A DNA stretch of 64,000 nt from Lutraria lutraria (lineage: Eukaryota; Mollusca; Bivalvia; Venerida; Mactridae). The notes beneath the pieces are model-generated. The model was given only the letters and a program-made list of their open reading frames with translations. It ran no database searches and was not told where the DNA came from. The stretch covers positions 20,473,817-20,537,816 of the forward strand of contig OZ026835.1 of the NCBI GenBank assembly GCA_964023205.1, read 5' to 3'. The position numbers and the translations under genes were made by a program. Below, in pieces: positions 25,801 through 36,367 of the stretch (positions within the stretch are counted from its first letter, which is position 1; every line of letters begins with the position of its first letter).

Positions 25801-28800
25801 TAAGAATTGTTTATCTTCATTCGATTTGAGTTGAAGGAAAATGTTGAGTTGCCGCTTATCTATATATTTGGAATCTACCAGGCTATGTATAATTTTGTTC
25901 AAAAATGTTATGTCTATAGGATCTACAATTAAGCAAATGCTTTGATTGTTTGGCTAATTAGTATTTACTATTTAGTGATAAAAAGGTATCCATGCAAACA
26001 GTAATTTTTTACAAACTTATCTTGGAACCTCATCATCTATCGAGAGTAACATGTATGTCATGCTTGTTGTATGGAAGTATTATAACAGATTTCACATGAA
26101 TGATGGTTCTATTCTATTGCTTAGAATATCAATAGCAAGTGCATTACATTGTAATATAGCTTGTTAGCTTGGATGATAAAGTAAAGATTTGTTTGTTGTA
26201 TTTGATGAGCATTTTTAAGGCCTATTAGCTTTTCAGATTTTTGGTTCATGAGGAGGACATTGAACAAATAGTTAGAATTTCACTGAAAAAAGTGACATTT
26301 TATAAAAGTATGGATGAAAGTCTAACTATTTGTATGCATTCAATGGCCTAATTTTGGCTTTTAGTTCTTGGATGATACTATTACATGGCTGCTGTTTATG
26401 TTGTTCTAGATATTGCTGATGTTGTTGTGTTGTTGCTACAGAACTTTTATGTTATGGAATAACTTTATTACTACGCACTAAAAAGTTAATTCTTTTAAGA
26501 TGATATCAATATCAAGAGAACATCCATTTATTTTTTGGAAGTTTTTTAAAACTGTTTTGTAGCTGAAGAGATCAATCTAAACTCAGTTATTTAGTGCTTA
26601 GATTACCAGCAGAAGGCCTGTTTATTTATGATTGAATTAGCCTGCTTTTATCATATTACATCTACAAATGTTGTTAATATAAACCAATTATGTACTCAAC
26701 ATAGATGCATCTCAATTCTGAACAATGATAATTGTGGCTTGTCTGTCATCTTAGTTAACTGTTACATATGCTTTATTGAAACACAATACAATGTAGTGGA
26801 ATACCACCTCACAGGACACCACGCATAACCCCATGTCACCACACTCCACCACACTCCACCACACATCACCACATGATACCACACCACAACATGACACTAC
26901 ACACCACTACATGACACCACACACTGCAACATAACACCACACTCGACAACATGACACCACACACAACAACATGACACCACACCACATCATGACACCATAC
27001 ACAACATGACACCACTCCGCAACATAACACTACATCAAAACATGACACTAGGCACAGCAACATGACAGGATACATAACAACATAACACCACATCAACATT
27101 TCACCACACCACTTCATACAGTACAATAATAAAATGCAACACATTGCATCAATATAATGTCATGCATCACAACAGTACAGTATATATACAATTATACATT
27201 TGTAACTGAATTCTATAGAGGTATGAAATGCATGTTAGTCCTGATCAAAGTTCTGTTTGGTTTTAGTTAATTGTGTCAGGCAATTAGTTTAGTGTGTTAC
27301 TATAAACATGTTTTTTTATTTGAATGTATCAGGTCTGTGTTGTTTCAGTAAGTATACAACTAATACTGGTGTAGCATGCTACAATATAACTATACCTTAT
27401 ATTTACTTCAGTTTGTTGATGAAGTTTTAGAACTGAACAGAACATGATATTTGTTAATTGACTTAAGTGTTAAGCTCATTGTCATCTTGTATACATTGTA
27501 TCAACATACAATATTATACAAACATGTGCATGCAACAAATGGCAAAAAGCAATAGTACAATATTTAAGAGGGCAAATAAGATGATAGTGGAGAATAAACA
27601 TTTCATAACAAATTATATGTGTGGCAAATAGAGTTCCAGTTTGAGGAGGAAACTAATCGGGAGTTTAGGATGGGGGCAAACAATCAATAGTATACAGAAA
27701 TATAACTTTTCAAAACAAGTTCATGTTAACCATGATGATAAGTGTACAATATAGACTTGTACTAAATACATTGATTAAAATGCTTGAAGAATGGTTGATA
27801 AAGATCAGGTCAGAGTCCCATAAAAGTGATTATCATCCTGGTTTTCAAATGAAGGTTTTAATGTTTGATTTGGTGCCAGCAGTAAATGTTACTTATCATT
27901 TGCTTATCATCAATGCCTTGTTGGGTGTTTGCCATATTTCAAATTATAAATTGATATGCCTTTGATGTACTTTATTTTTTTAGTTTTCAACAATCTGGCT
28001 GCATTTCTGCCAAGAATTGCACAAGGGTTTTCTGTATGTATACTCTACTAGATGGCTACTAGGTAAAGGGTTTATCCAGATAAAAAAAACAGATTTTGAG
28101 ATTTAAATTAGATAATTAATTGTTATCTACTTAATGTTTTGACTCATTTGGACATTACACTCAAGTAACAAAAATCTATTAAGTTTTATATACATATATA
28201 TGTACTGCTGTAATCCTTGTTGCCTGGGACTTAAAAACATTGGTGTGTCTTTTTATTTGAGATTTTCCTAAATTTTATTTCCATTGCCTACCCTAGGTCT
28301 GGCTAGATTTCCTGATAAACAAAAAATATATTATATTTAGGCCTAGTTTAAATAGAGATAAGCTGTTTTAGAATGTTTAAGCTGTGGTATCATTGTGCTG
28401 AAAAAAGGGATGATAATGAATAATGTGCTCATAAAGCATATTCAAACATTCAAGGAGTATACAGTTTTGATCTTTTACTATCAGTATATTGACCCAAAGA
28501 CTTTATAAGAAGGCTTATACTTTATAAAACTTCTCAACAAGTACTAGTGTCTTTGCCTGTAGTGGGTTGAACACCGTTGTTTCAACAATATTTCAGTAAC
28601 CTACGGTGGAGAACCAGTATTTTGCCTATTGTCTGAATATTCTTACTTTACTTGATAAAGATGACTTTTGACAATGATACACCTCAGTGAACTCACCATA
28701 AGGCGTTTATATTTGATTTAAAATTCAAAATCATCATTGAATCAATAAGAATTCAGAGATGTTGAGAAGTTTTGTGAAAGTGTGCTGCATTAGAACTTTT

Positions 28801-31710
28801 AATTGATTTCTACTTGAGTGCTTAATTGCTTGAGAAATTAATTTCCTGTAGAATATGCTAGTTTTATATTATATTGCAATGTTTATCAAACTATTGGCTT
28901 TTAGAAAGTTATTGCAAAGTGTTGAACAAATTAGTTTTTTTCGTGCAAAAGTTACTTTATTTGGTGAACATATTTCCAGTTCTATAATATTAATGTATGT
29001 TATGAAGTTAACGAAGGTATTGGTATAATCTAGAAAGTATGTATATTGTAACTGCAACTTACTTGATTGTAGGCAAGAAATATGATAGTTTGTATTTAGT
29101 AAAAATGCTAAATGCAAGATTATCCTATATCCATATGTGATTGGCTCAATAAATCTGTCTGTGTACATGTATATAATTATATTAAATGGCTTAAGAATGC
29201 AAGTTTTATGTGAATTTCAATTTCTGTTTAATTTGATTACACTAAATATAGAACACAAACAAATTGCTATTTTATCATATTCCAATAAAATCATTTACAA
29301 TCAATTACATTCACTTAAACGTTCTCATTTTATACCATCATCAAACAGGGAGGTGTAAAATATCAAAAAGGCGTTTTCACATCAAGCACAAAAAATGCAA
29401 CATACAATGTGTTTAAAAGCTACATGTATGAAGTATATAATTGTACCATATACAGAGCCAAGAGTCTGTGGCTTGAGCCTTAGGTTACCTGTCATGTTGC
29501 ATGAGTTTGACATTCAGACTAATAGTTTTAAGGTTACCCACTGTATGGTTTGGTCAGATGACTTGGAATTTAATTTGAAAGCCCACATATCAGAATGTTT
29601 GATGTGCACAATACATGTTCACTGTTAAATCATTTTGTGATTGTGAGTTTTGTCAGAGGTGGGTCATTTTCAAAAATGCTTTCAGATGCCATCAGTTTTA
29701 GGCTCCCTAAATAGTATCATGAACAATACTTCTGAGATAATTTACTAGTTATATGCATTAAATTGGGGTGAAAAAATGTTTTGTTGAAATAGTCTCTCAA
29801 TATGAAAGTGTTCCATTGCATACATTTTGTTGAAATTCACGAAGTTAGCAAGAAAACACGAACTAGATTCTCCTTTGAAAATTATAAATTTTTATTCCTC
29901 CAAACTAGTTTCTGAATCATATTGAGCAAATAATATTATGACAGAATCACAATACAATTTCCATGTTAATATCCAGCTCTATGCTCTACATGTATGTCAG
30001 CCATTTGAGTGCTATTATTTATTTTTACTCAAAGAAGTAGGCAAAGTTAACTTGTAGGTCTGTTTAAGTTGTGATGATATAGAATTGTTTTCATGTCATA
30101 AGTTAAATTTTAATTCCAGGTGGGGCTGATAGAGGTGATCAACATGTTCAAACATATAATTTTTATCTTATTTTAGTGTAGTTTGCTTATAGTTACATAT
30201 AATTTTTATACTGCATAATATGAGGCTTTGTGGCTTAAAAACACATGTGTAACTTGACATGCATATACATGTATATGTAGTATTAAACTGTGTGAGATAA
30301 AATGATTACCTAATTCATAGTAATTTAAAGAATTATTAACAAAAATGATTTTCAGTCATAAATTCTAATCTTAATTTCTAATATATACTCAATCTAAATG
30401 AAAATAGAAAAATACTGAATGTGGAATAGCAGAAGGTAGGAAGGTAATCCTGTATGCCCAGTATAATCATCATGTCCCTTGATCCTAGTAATACCACATA
30501 CTAGATAAACAGTTGATTGTTGAAAATTCAAAAATGTGAAAGTTCTAATAGCAATGGTTTGTAAATGAATATATTGCATTTAAATGTAAATTTTGCTTAA
30601 TTTTAATCAAATCTGTATTAGTCTGTGTATTGTGACAAGGTAATTACTTAATAGATAAACATATACATGTGTTTGTGTATCATCAAACTATGTATCATAA
30701 TCATGGCATGTTATTTGTATTGTGAAACAACATAGGGAAAAGATACATAAAATGTATCCTAGAACTGTTTCTATAATATTACATGCTTCTATTTGATAAT
30801 CCATTTTTTGCATTCTTGCCAGGTAAACTAAAACATGACTCTGATGGTGCAGAAACAGCCATATATGCTGCCCTTGATCCTCATCTAAAAGGGCTTAGTA
30901 GGGGCTACTTTCTGGCCCCTAGGGACAAACCAAGGTGGCCGAGTAAGGAATCAAGGTATGATTTATTAGTAGATGTCTTAAGTGTCATTATATGAACTAA
31001 ATTATTGTGAAGGATATTGAATTCTGTCATGTATTTTTCATTAATTATGATAATGTACTTGTACATGTAACATGGACTTTGTGATACATTATGTTTAGTC
31101 CCTGATCGAGAAATGTTTTAAGATGGTAATTTCTCATTAGGCCAGAATTTGAAATAGTCCTGTTTACAGTTATTTGACAAAAAATAGGGTAGATAGAAGG
31201 TAGTTTTTTATATACAATATCACAAGTTTGTGGAGCGACTACATGTACTTCCACATTCCTTGAAATATGTACTCACCATAAAGTGTAGATGTGCAAGACA
31301 CAATTTTCATGCCCAGTAATCCACACATTCCAGAGTTATGTGCCCTTGAAGTTGGCCATATAGTGTACAATCATATTCTTAGTGTCAAAGCAGTAGCAGG
31401 GGTATTAGTCACTTCTGTGACAAAGCTTTAGTTATGCTTTGATTTATTAAATTGTTTTAGAAATGTACAAGATGTATTTTAAGGCATTAAGTTCTGTTAT
31501 CAAAATCAAAGGATTACCTGTCTGAAGCATTATTTATTAGTAAATGATCTACATGTATTTGCATACATTATGTACCAGTAATGTTTTATTGTTTCATAAT
31601 CTTGCAGGAGAAAGGGGTATCAGGATTATTTATGGAAATGCACAGTTGAGAACCTTAATGAATATTTGGATGCTGACTGCCTGAAACTACTCAAAGATCA
31701 TGATAAATAA
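10796..31710 (+). CDS. SDR-fold protein with degenerate active site (retinol dehydrogenase/WWOX-like), 331 aa, 7 exons
   Basis: Joined exons 10796-10874, 23358-23443, 23816-24023, 24441-24670, 25554-25710, 30823-30955 and 31608-31710 give 996 nt with phase kept at every GT-AG junction. The fold is a Rossmann SDR: TGGNTGIG cofactor loop at 22-29, LAVRTEERG after the second strand, a CDLTS block at 88-92, VNYVAHFLL near 137-145, IVIVTSEVH at 163-170. The active site is eroded: NNAG is CNAC (115-118), the YxxxK Tyr is Phe (F194-A-N-C-K198), and the PG after strand six is RG (225-226). S167 and K198 remain. The N-terminus MGGRSS fits an N-myristoylation signal. The C-terminal part contains AETAIYAALDP, as in retinol-dehydrogenase-type SDRs, then a charged tail. 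The closest relatives by motif are RDH11-14, DHRSX and WWOX, but the exact orthologue is not identified. Probably a pseudoenzyme or an unusual SDR. Confidence 0.85.
11080..11386. mobile_element. possible hAT-like MITE
   Basis: Starts cagggatttttttttggc and ends gagaaaaaaacctg, so the ends are imperfect inverted repeats. Internal blocks are repeated near both ends (tcatattcccaaa and attcccaatccca on each side of the centre). Target duplication not clear. Confidence 0.45.
11626..14362. mobile_element. 2.7-kb TIR element with internal tandem array, no recognised transposase
   Basis: The 32-bp ends 11626-11657 (starting tcagagacgtataatacaag) and 14331-14362 are perfect inverted copies, and similarity continues weakly inward (atctcgtatg on both sides). 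Both ends are flanked by taaaa (11621-11625 and 14363-14367), a likely 5-bp target duplication. The interior has a GC-richer left segment, then 4.5 copies of a roughly 200-bp unit (11940-12882), then AT-rich DNA. Open frames at 13202-13505 and 13672-13962 on the minus strand have no recognisable domain. Best read as a non-autonomous DNA transposon; the superfamily is unknown. It sits inside SDR intron 1. Confidence 0.8.
11940..12882 (+). repeat. tandem array of an about 201-bp unit, about 4.5 copies
   Basis: The landmark catcaaaactgtactcgcta begins at 11981, 12182 and 12384, with diverged versions at 12586 and 12784, a period of 198-202 bp. Other landmarks per unit are gattgatggttgcccgaagt, caaatgaggatatttgcctc and ccctttaaagactgaaag. 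Later copies are more diverged. Confidence 0.95.
15132..15565. mobile_element. hAT-like MITE with cagggctc/gagccctg ends
   Basis: Terminal cagggctcta at the left and tctggagccctg at the right are inverted repeats of the hAT CAGGG type. The flanks (attatcaa and catcaaac) are similar but not an exact 8-bp duplication. Confidence 0.45.
15188..15203 (+). repeat. poly-G tract
   Basis: A run of about 15 G, conspicuous in AT-rich DNA. A shorter run of about 13 lies at 19417. Both are prone to length error in assemblies. Confidence 0.8.
16781..17019 (+). mobile_element. MITE family C (ggaccgaa-rich), copy 1
   Basis: Begins cactggacatttggtctagt and ends cgaaggtccggtgct, with many short ggacc/ggtcc repeats. 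The reverse complement aligns over almost its whole length with 37463-37771 (shared acatatagccaaattatatg, tttggtccactaaaagttca). Confidence 0.8.
18139..18200 (+). repeat. three tandem copies of a 22-bp unit
   Basis: gggaaaaaataaggttgatt is repeated three times with identical spacing. Confidence 0.95.
18559..18750. mobile_element. MITE family B (actgtcaaacctgtg ends), copy 1
   Basis: Left end tactgtcaacctt, right end acacaggttggactgta. The interior has ggtctttattggcaggtg twice. Same family as 19265, 42173, 46050, 47779 and 63165. Confidence 0.7.
19265..19459. mobile_element. MITE family B, copy 2
   Basis: Left end acacagtcaaacttgtgt, right end tgtttgactgtaca, interior rich in aataaaggccac. 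Includes a run of 13 G. Open frames across it on the minus strand are chance readings of the repeat. Confidence 0.75.
22010..22400 (+). repeat. SINE remnant (degraded)
   Basis: aaggaagctctccagctagc and a B-box-like ctgtggttcaaccc resemble the body and head of the SINEs at 1192 and 56304. A tail-like gggtgaaatgttaaac lies at 22368. Too diverged to bound well. Confidence 0.35.
23358..23443 (+). CDS. SDR gene exon 2
   Basis: Acceptor tatttcag, donor gtaagt. Completes the cofactor loop (GIGYETAKK) and the strand with LAVRTEERG. Phase 1 in, phase 0 out. Confidence 0.9.
23816..24023 (+). CDS. SDR gene exon 3
   Basis: Acceptor gtttccag, donor gtaagt. Encodes residues 56-124, including the charged helix EAEYEERKKE, the CDLTS block and the altered CNAC motif. 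Phase 0 in, phase 1 out. Confidence 0.9.
24441..24670 (+). CDS. SDR gene exon 4
   Basis: Acceptor ttgttgtag, donor gtaggc. Encodes 125-201, with VNYVAHFLL, the S167 strand IVIVTSEVH and F194-A-N-C-K198 where YxxxK is expected. Phase 1 in, phase 0 out. Confidence 0.9.
25447..25540 (+). repeat. possible tRNA-like SINE fragment
   Basis: A B-box-like ttggttcaagacc follows a weak A-box-like region just upstream of exon 5. Isolated and weak. Confidence 0.3.
25554..25710 (+). CDS. SDR gene exon 5
   Basis: Acceptor acctttcag, donor gtaagc. Encodes residues 202-253 with the amphipathic helix after the active site and VDRG in place of the usual VHPG. Phase 0 in, phase 1 out. Confidence 0.85.
25711..30822 (+). 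other. SDR gene intron 5 (5.1 kb)
   Basis: AT-rich intron. Apart from the CA-rich satellite at 26813-27115, I see no repeat family, RNA gene or exon in it. The short open frames at 27723, 29137, 29395 and 30394 have no splice support and no recognisable motif. Confidence 0.7.
26813..27115 (+). repeat. imperfect CA-rich satellite
   Basis: About 300 bp of degenerate repeats of caccacac and acatgacaccacac, roughly 15-18 bp per unit. The minus-strand open frame 27144-26866 is a low-complexity Cys/Val reading of this array, not a gene. Confidence 0.9.
30823..30955 (+). CDS. SDR gene exon 6
   Basis: Acceptor cttgccag, donor gtatga. Encodes GAETAIYAALDPHLKGLSRG and the following FLAPRDKPRWPSKES, the substrate-side C-terminal region of RDH-like SDRs. 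Phase 1 in, phase 2 out. Confidence 0.85.
31608..31710 (+). CDS. SDR gene exon 7 and stop
   Basis: Acceptor atcttgcag. Encodes RKGYQDYLWKCTVENLNEYL and a charged end LLKDHDK, stop TAA at 31708-31710. Confidence 0.85.
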
Positions 31711-32249
31711 CTTGGGTAGATTTGTGTGTTTTACCTTTTACTCATACTATGAACAGGAGCAGTTTCTAGCAGTTAGAAGATGGACAACTTTTATGCTAAA
31801 ATTTTGTGTATCATTGATTAGGATTGTTAATTTCCACCTTTGATATTTATAATAACTGCTCCTATTTTTGACTGCATGACCCGTTATCTGAACCTAAGTT
31901 TTATGATTACCTTTTTCTTATCTTTAGAGTGTATCAAACAGTTCACTGTCTTCATTTCTGACATTAATGTTTATAGTTAATTGAGTCAGGGTTTAAATTA
32001 ATTTAATTTCCATTAAAATTTAACTCAAGGCCAAAGTACTCATCATGCTTTTGGTTTTCATGAATATTTCAAATAACCATGTATAGAAGATAGTCTAAAC
32101 AATTAGACTTCAAATTTCATGCACAAATTACCATTTACGTTAACTATTATTTAACTTGAATAGTGATATGCTAAATAATCTGTAGCAATGTGTCCATGGT
32201 GGGACTCATCCATACATAGTTAACACTTCTGTGACTTTATAATTTCATA

Positions 32250-32371
32250 CAGGGCTAGAATTTAACTATTTTTTTTGCAATCGCAAAATATTGTGTTTAC
32301 GGAAAAAACTATCATATTTTTCATTTTTTACTCGCATTTTGTGAGTTTGTAAGTGCTAAATGTGAGCCCTG
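32250..32371. mobile_element. small hAT-like MITE
   Basis: Ends cagggctagaattta and atgtgagccctg. About 122 bp, AT-rich centre. Confidence 0.45.
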
Positions 32372-33265
32372 CTTTATCATAATTTATATTTAGTTAAGTT
32401 TTGTCTTATTGGTTTGTCATAAAGTAACAATTATGTTTGTTAGTCATGAAGAATTATTCAGGAATTTATACTAATGCTGATAATTGATTGGATAATACAT
32501 ACATGTATACAGTTTGTTTCACTAATAATTATTCACCTGTTAAACTTATTTATTTTCCTTAATATATCATAGCTGTTGAATTTACGTCACGATATGGGAT
32601 TTTGAAAACTTTCTAAGTGGCACTAATACTGTCTTGTTTGTTAGGACCGGGTTTAAAATTCAGGTGTAATTTGTTCTTGATATGTTTTATTCAATGTAAT
32701 AATATTGTTTCTTCTTCCATGTAAAATATGTGTTATACTGCATATAGAAAATGTCATTTTTCTATGTCTCAAAATTATCCTGCCTTATATATGATTCAAA
32801 TATGCTGACTGGATCACATACAAACATTTGATTGATGGTAAACTTTGTTCTCACTTATTTTGATGTCTCGATCTCACTGATAATTTAATTTTAATGCATT
32901 ATTATTTTTAATGTAAAATTAGATCTTTCTGATATTTGCATATACACGTATATCAAATGAGAGTCATCTCTGTATTTTTTATCAGCTCAAGATCATGTGC
33001 CTTAATGAACATAGATAAACATGCAATATTATTAAAGTGTAATTACAGAAATGTTATACATATTTGTTTCATGTCTTAAAACATTGTTGTTGTCTTATTT
33101 CTATGATTTGTTTTGATGTTTAGTGATTTTGTATGATATTATACTTATTTACTGTAAGCTGTGAATCTCCCCATTTATGATGTTAGAATAGTCTAGTGTA
33201 GACACATACATTATACAATTGATAAATTGTTCAGTTTGTTGTATTAATGTTTTCAAATTCTTGTA

Positions 33266-33468
33266 TTAAGGCCAGAAAGAAATGTTTCTGGTTACCTGGC
33301 CTACCCTAATTTTTTTCATGTAACCCGTGGACTTCATATCAGACAAACAGTACATCCACTTTCTTACTGTTACCTTTTAGTACACTTTCAAGCACAATAA
33401 AAAACATCCCCTACCTACACTATTTTTGGCATGTAACCAGAAACAATGTTTTTACGGCTTTTCTTAAG
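33266..33468. mobile_element. MITE family A (gtttctggttacatg ends), copy 1
   Basis: Left end ttaaggccagaaagaaatgt then ttctggttac, right end gtaaccagaaacaatg then tttttacggcttttcttaa: long inverted ends with TTAA at both borders. Confidence 0.75.
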
Positions 33469-35312
33469 CATAGTATCTTTTTGTGAATGACAATCTAGTT
33501 TATACTCATCAAACATTGAACTTATTTAGAGCAGACCTTGTTACAGTCAAAAACTGCTTGATTATTCAAGTTTAATATTTATATAATTTGACATGGTTTC
33601 ATATTTCATTAATTTAGGTTTATTAATTAACGCTAAAAGTAATAATTCTATATCACTTACTGGTTAGGAAAGTTTAGTATCATTGATTTGGCTTTCTCTA
33701 AATAATTGTTCTTTGGCATTAGTTTACTCAATGTAAGTTCTATATCTATTGTAAAATTGTACCTATCTATAAAATGAAAGAGTTAAGCAAATAACAGTAT
33801 GGCTATATAATGCTTCCTTAAGTGGTTGTCCAAATTTGTAAAATTCTGTTATTTCATTATATACATTTATCTTATGTGAAAGTGACAATTTTGTGCATAC
33901 TTCATGCCAATTCTTACTAGTAACAAATGTCAGACAAGTGATTAATCACAAAATGTAATAGTTTATGTATGCACTCATATGGACAAGTACCGTTATTTAA
34001 TGTACATGTAATACTGTTTCACAGTTTGTTTGTACGGTTAGAATTTTACTTGGGGTTTGTTAAATATGTTTTTATAAAAATCTTTGCATTATCAATAGAA
34101 TCTCAAAATTATTACATTGATATTACGTGACTACCTTTTTTGTGCTGTAAGAATAGCCCTCTAACAATCATCTGTATTTTAGTTGACTGTCTTTTCCATC
34201 ACCTTGTCATTAGCTTCTTAATGCTGGCATTGACTAAACTAACAGTAATTCATATGTATCAAATGACAATATCAAGACAGTTAGGTGTCACAAAAATCTG
34301 TCCACGTACAAGAAAGATGTCAATTAATATCTTCTATGATTTGAGAATTTTTTTATTATTTGATAAACAAATTAGATTAAGAATTGTGCAGCAATACAAT
34401 AATTTTGTTCATGTTCCTCATATTTTCACAGGGTAAGCATTTATGTATATTCCAGTTTTTTGTTTGTTTTATTTTGCTTTGAGATGTTTTTGTTTTTACT
34501 TTAATGATTTTATACAAGTATTCCACTCCATGTGATGTTTTTTACACTTGTCTGCTTTTATCTTTCAGCTTTATTTACTTAATTTTTTAATCAAAATATC
34601 CTGCACATCAGGGTTCATTAACACATTGTCATGTAGGGGCAAGGACTTGAAATGATGGTGTATTATAGTCCATGAAGGCCTAAAATGGCAACATAGATCA
34701 AAAACACAATTACCACGTATATATACATAAATGTGTTTTTGGTCTGTGACTACGGCCTTAATGCACCATTATACACCATCCCTTCTTAGTGATATAAGAA
34801 TGTTTTTTCACTCTTAATAATAAGTAGACTACAGCTGGTCAGCTTTAAGAGTCTCATCTGATAGGTATTGGTTGATTTACCATGAATTGTTGGCATTATT
34901 TATATACTTAACATCAAAGTTGGAGTAACTTACTTCCGTGGTATCAACAGACAAAAGATGCTCACATTATCATACTGTATGACAGGATTGTTGCTATAGC
35001 TATTTTTTATATAAAATACCAGGTCCACATAATTATGTAGGATTTTTTGTCTCCTTGTTTGATCCTTGTTATACCATAATACTTGTTGTTATTATGTTTT
35101 CTATATTCCTGTGATATTTCTGTTGTAACAAATTTGTATTATTTATTCAAGTGTTTAGTCCTTTGTAAAAATGCATTTAGTTTGAAAAACCATACTTAAA
35201 TCTCCCAGTCAGATGGTTTTTGGCCCTTTTTACTGTACTGCTGATGTTTATATCCGTCCTATGTTTTATTTTTACACTAATTTCGTATTTGGACTGTTTT
35301 GTTTAACATGAA

Positions 35313-35318
35313 AATAAA
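35313..35318 (+). promoter_or_regulatory. candidate polyadenylation signal AATAAA
   Basis: In gaaaataaaactatt, about 3.6 kb after the SDR stop. It is the last good plus-strand signal noted before the convergent TMEM258 transcript. Confidence 0.3.
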
Positions 35319-35719
35319 ACTATTACACAAATGTATATGTACCATGTTTTTTTTTTGTTGGGTTGTGTGCATACACTAACATAGTGCATTGGTGGTATTG
35401 GTCTACTTATGACATTTTATTTTGTCTTTTTCTATCATATGTTATATTCAAGTTTTGTTACCATAACTACCTATCTGATTCAAACCTTTCAGATAGCATC
35501 AGTCTTACGGTTTCAGCGACATAGTATTTCTGGATCAAGATATGTTAGTACTATCATGAATTTAAAATTTAAACCAGGACAAACTTGAAAGAACACGCTA
35601 ATAAAATGGCTGTTTTCCAAACCACAAACTAGATCTTATCAACACCCTTATATTCCATAAGGAATATAGTTTATAATTATACAAATAGATCATTCAAGTA
35701 TGCAGACAGAGGTAGCAAG

Positions 35720-35934
35720 ATACCTTTTATTTCCTACAATATAAGACAAACTACAATATATTAACATTTATTCTTAATGATGATATTTTACAAATAATCC
35801 ACCACAATACACTAACATACACAGCTTTCCCAGACACATGACAAAGTGATCGATCAACGATGATGATGAAGATGATGATAATGAAAGATGCTACTTGGTC
35901 ACAGCTTCACTTCCGTTGCTTTAGACATAAACAT
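35720..35934 (-). other. TMEM258: TMEM258 3' UTR exon (approximate 3' end)
   Basis: A good donor (gtaagt on the minus strand, at 36218-36223) follows the stop by 17 nt, and a good acceptor (attttag) precedes 35934. The exon would be wholly untranslated and end after the AATAAA at 35726-35731. Confidence 0.55.
35726..35731 (-). promoter_or_regulatory. candidate polyadenylation signal of TMEM258
   Basis: AATAAA on the minus strand, about 200 bp beyond the start of the 3' UTR exon. Confidence 0.4.
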
Positions 35935-36240
35935 CTAAAATAAATACAATTTGCATTGAAAATGAATGATTATTAAAGAATCTGACAATCAGCAAACAAC
36001 CATTGAAAAATAATAAATCGAAGGGAAGTAACTCTATAAAGATTTTAAAATTTATTTACAATTACACTCTCCCTTGGTAATACAAAATGAAAGAAGTACT
36101 GCGTTTATGAGACAAGTTGCATTGCTCAGGTATCAGTTTCAATTTACTTTGTTATTAGTACTTCTAACAATAATAACTGCACAAGAAAATTTGCTTTTTT
36201 ATTACAACAGTCAGTTTACTTACCACAAATGGATTTCACA

Positions 36241-36367
36241 CTATATAAAGATGCCAACCCACAGCAACAAGAAGAGAACACCAAATCCCATAAACACGGA
36301 CGCTACCAATGAGACAAGTAACTCTTTGAAGATATCTCTGGTAAATTTATTAGACGTTACTTCATAT
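36241..36367 (-). CDS. TMEM258: TMEM258 coding exon 3
   Basis: Acceptor (minus strand) ttgtattag. Encodes [20 protein letters not shown] and the second membrane helix to the stop TAG at 36241-36243. The first base completes the GTA codon split from exon 2. Confidence 0.97.

Larger units (their letters stand above)
31711..35340 (+). other. SDR 3' UTR or downstream DNA
   Basis: Long AT-rich non-coding stretch with a small hAT-like MITE (32250-32371) and MITE A copy 1 (33266-33468). No reading frame is convincing; 34140-34436 is open but lacks any motif. An AATAAA at 35313-35318 could end a long 3' UTR, or an earlier weaker signal could be used. Confidence 0.4.

Noticed and set aside
26866..27144. 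92-codon minus-strand open frame rich in Cys and Val
   Set aside because: It is the translation of the CA-rich satellite; no start context, no splice support, no motif.
34140..34436. 98-codon open frame downstream of the SDR gene
   Set aside because: No motif, AT-driven composition, no acceptor or promoter; read as 3' UTR or intergenic.
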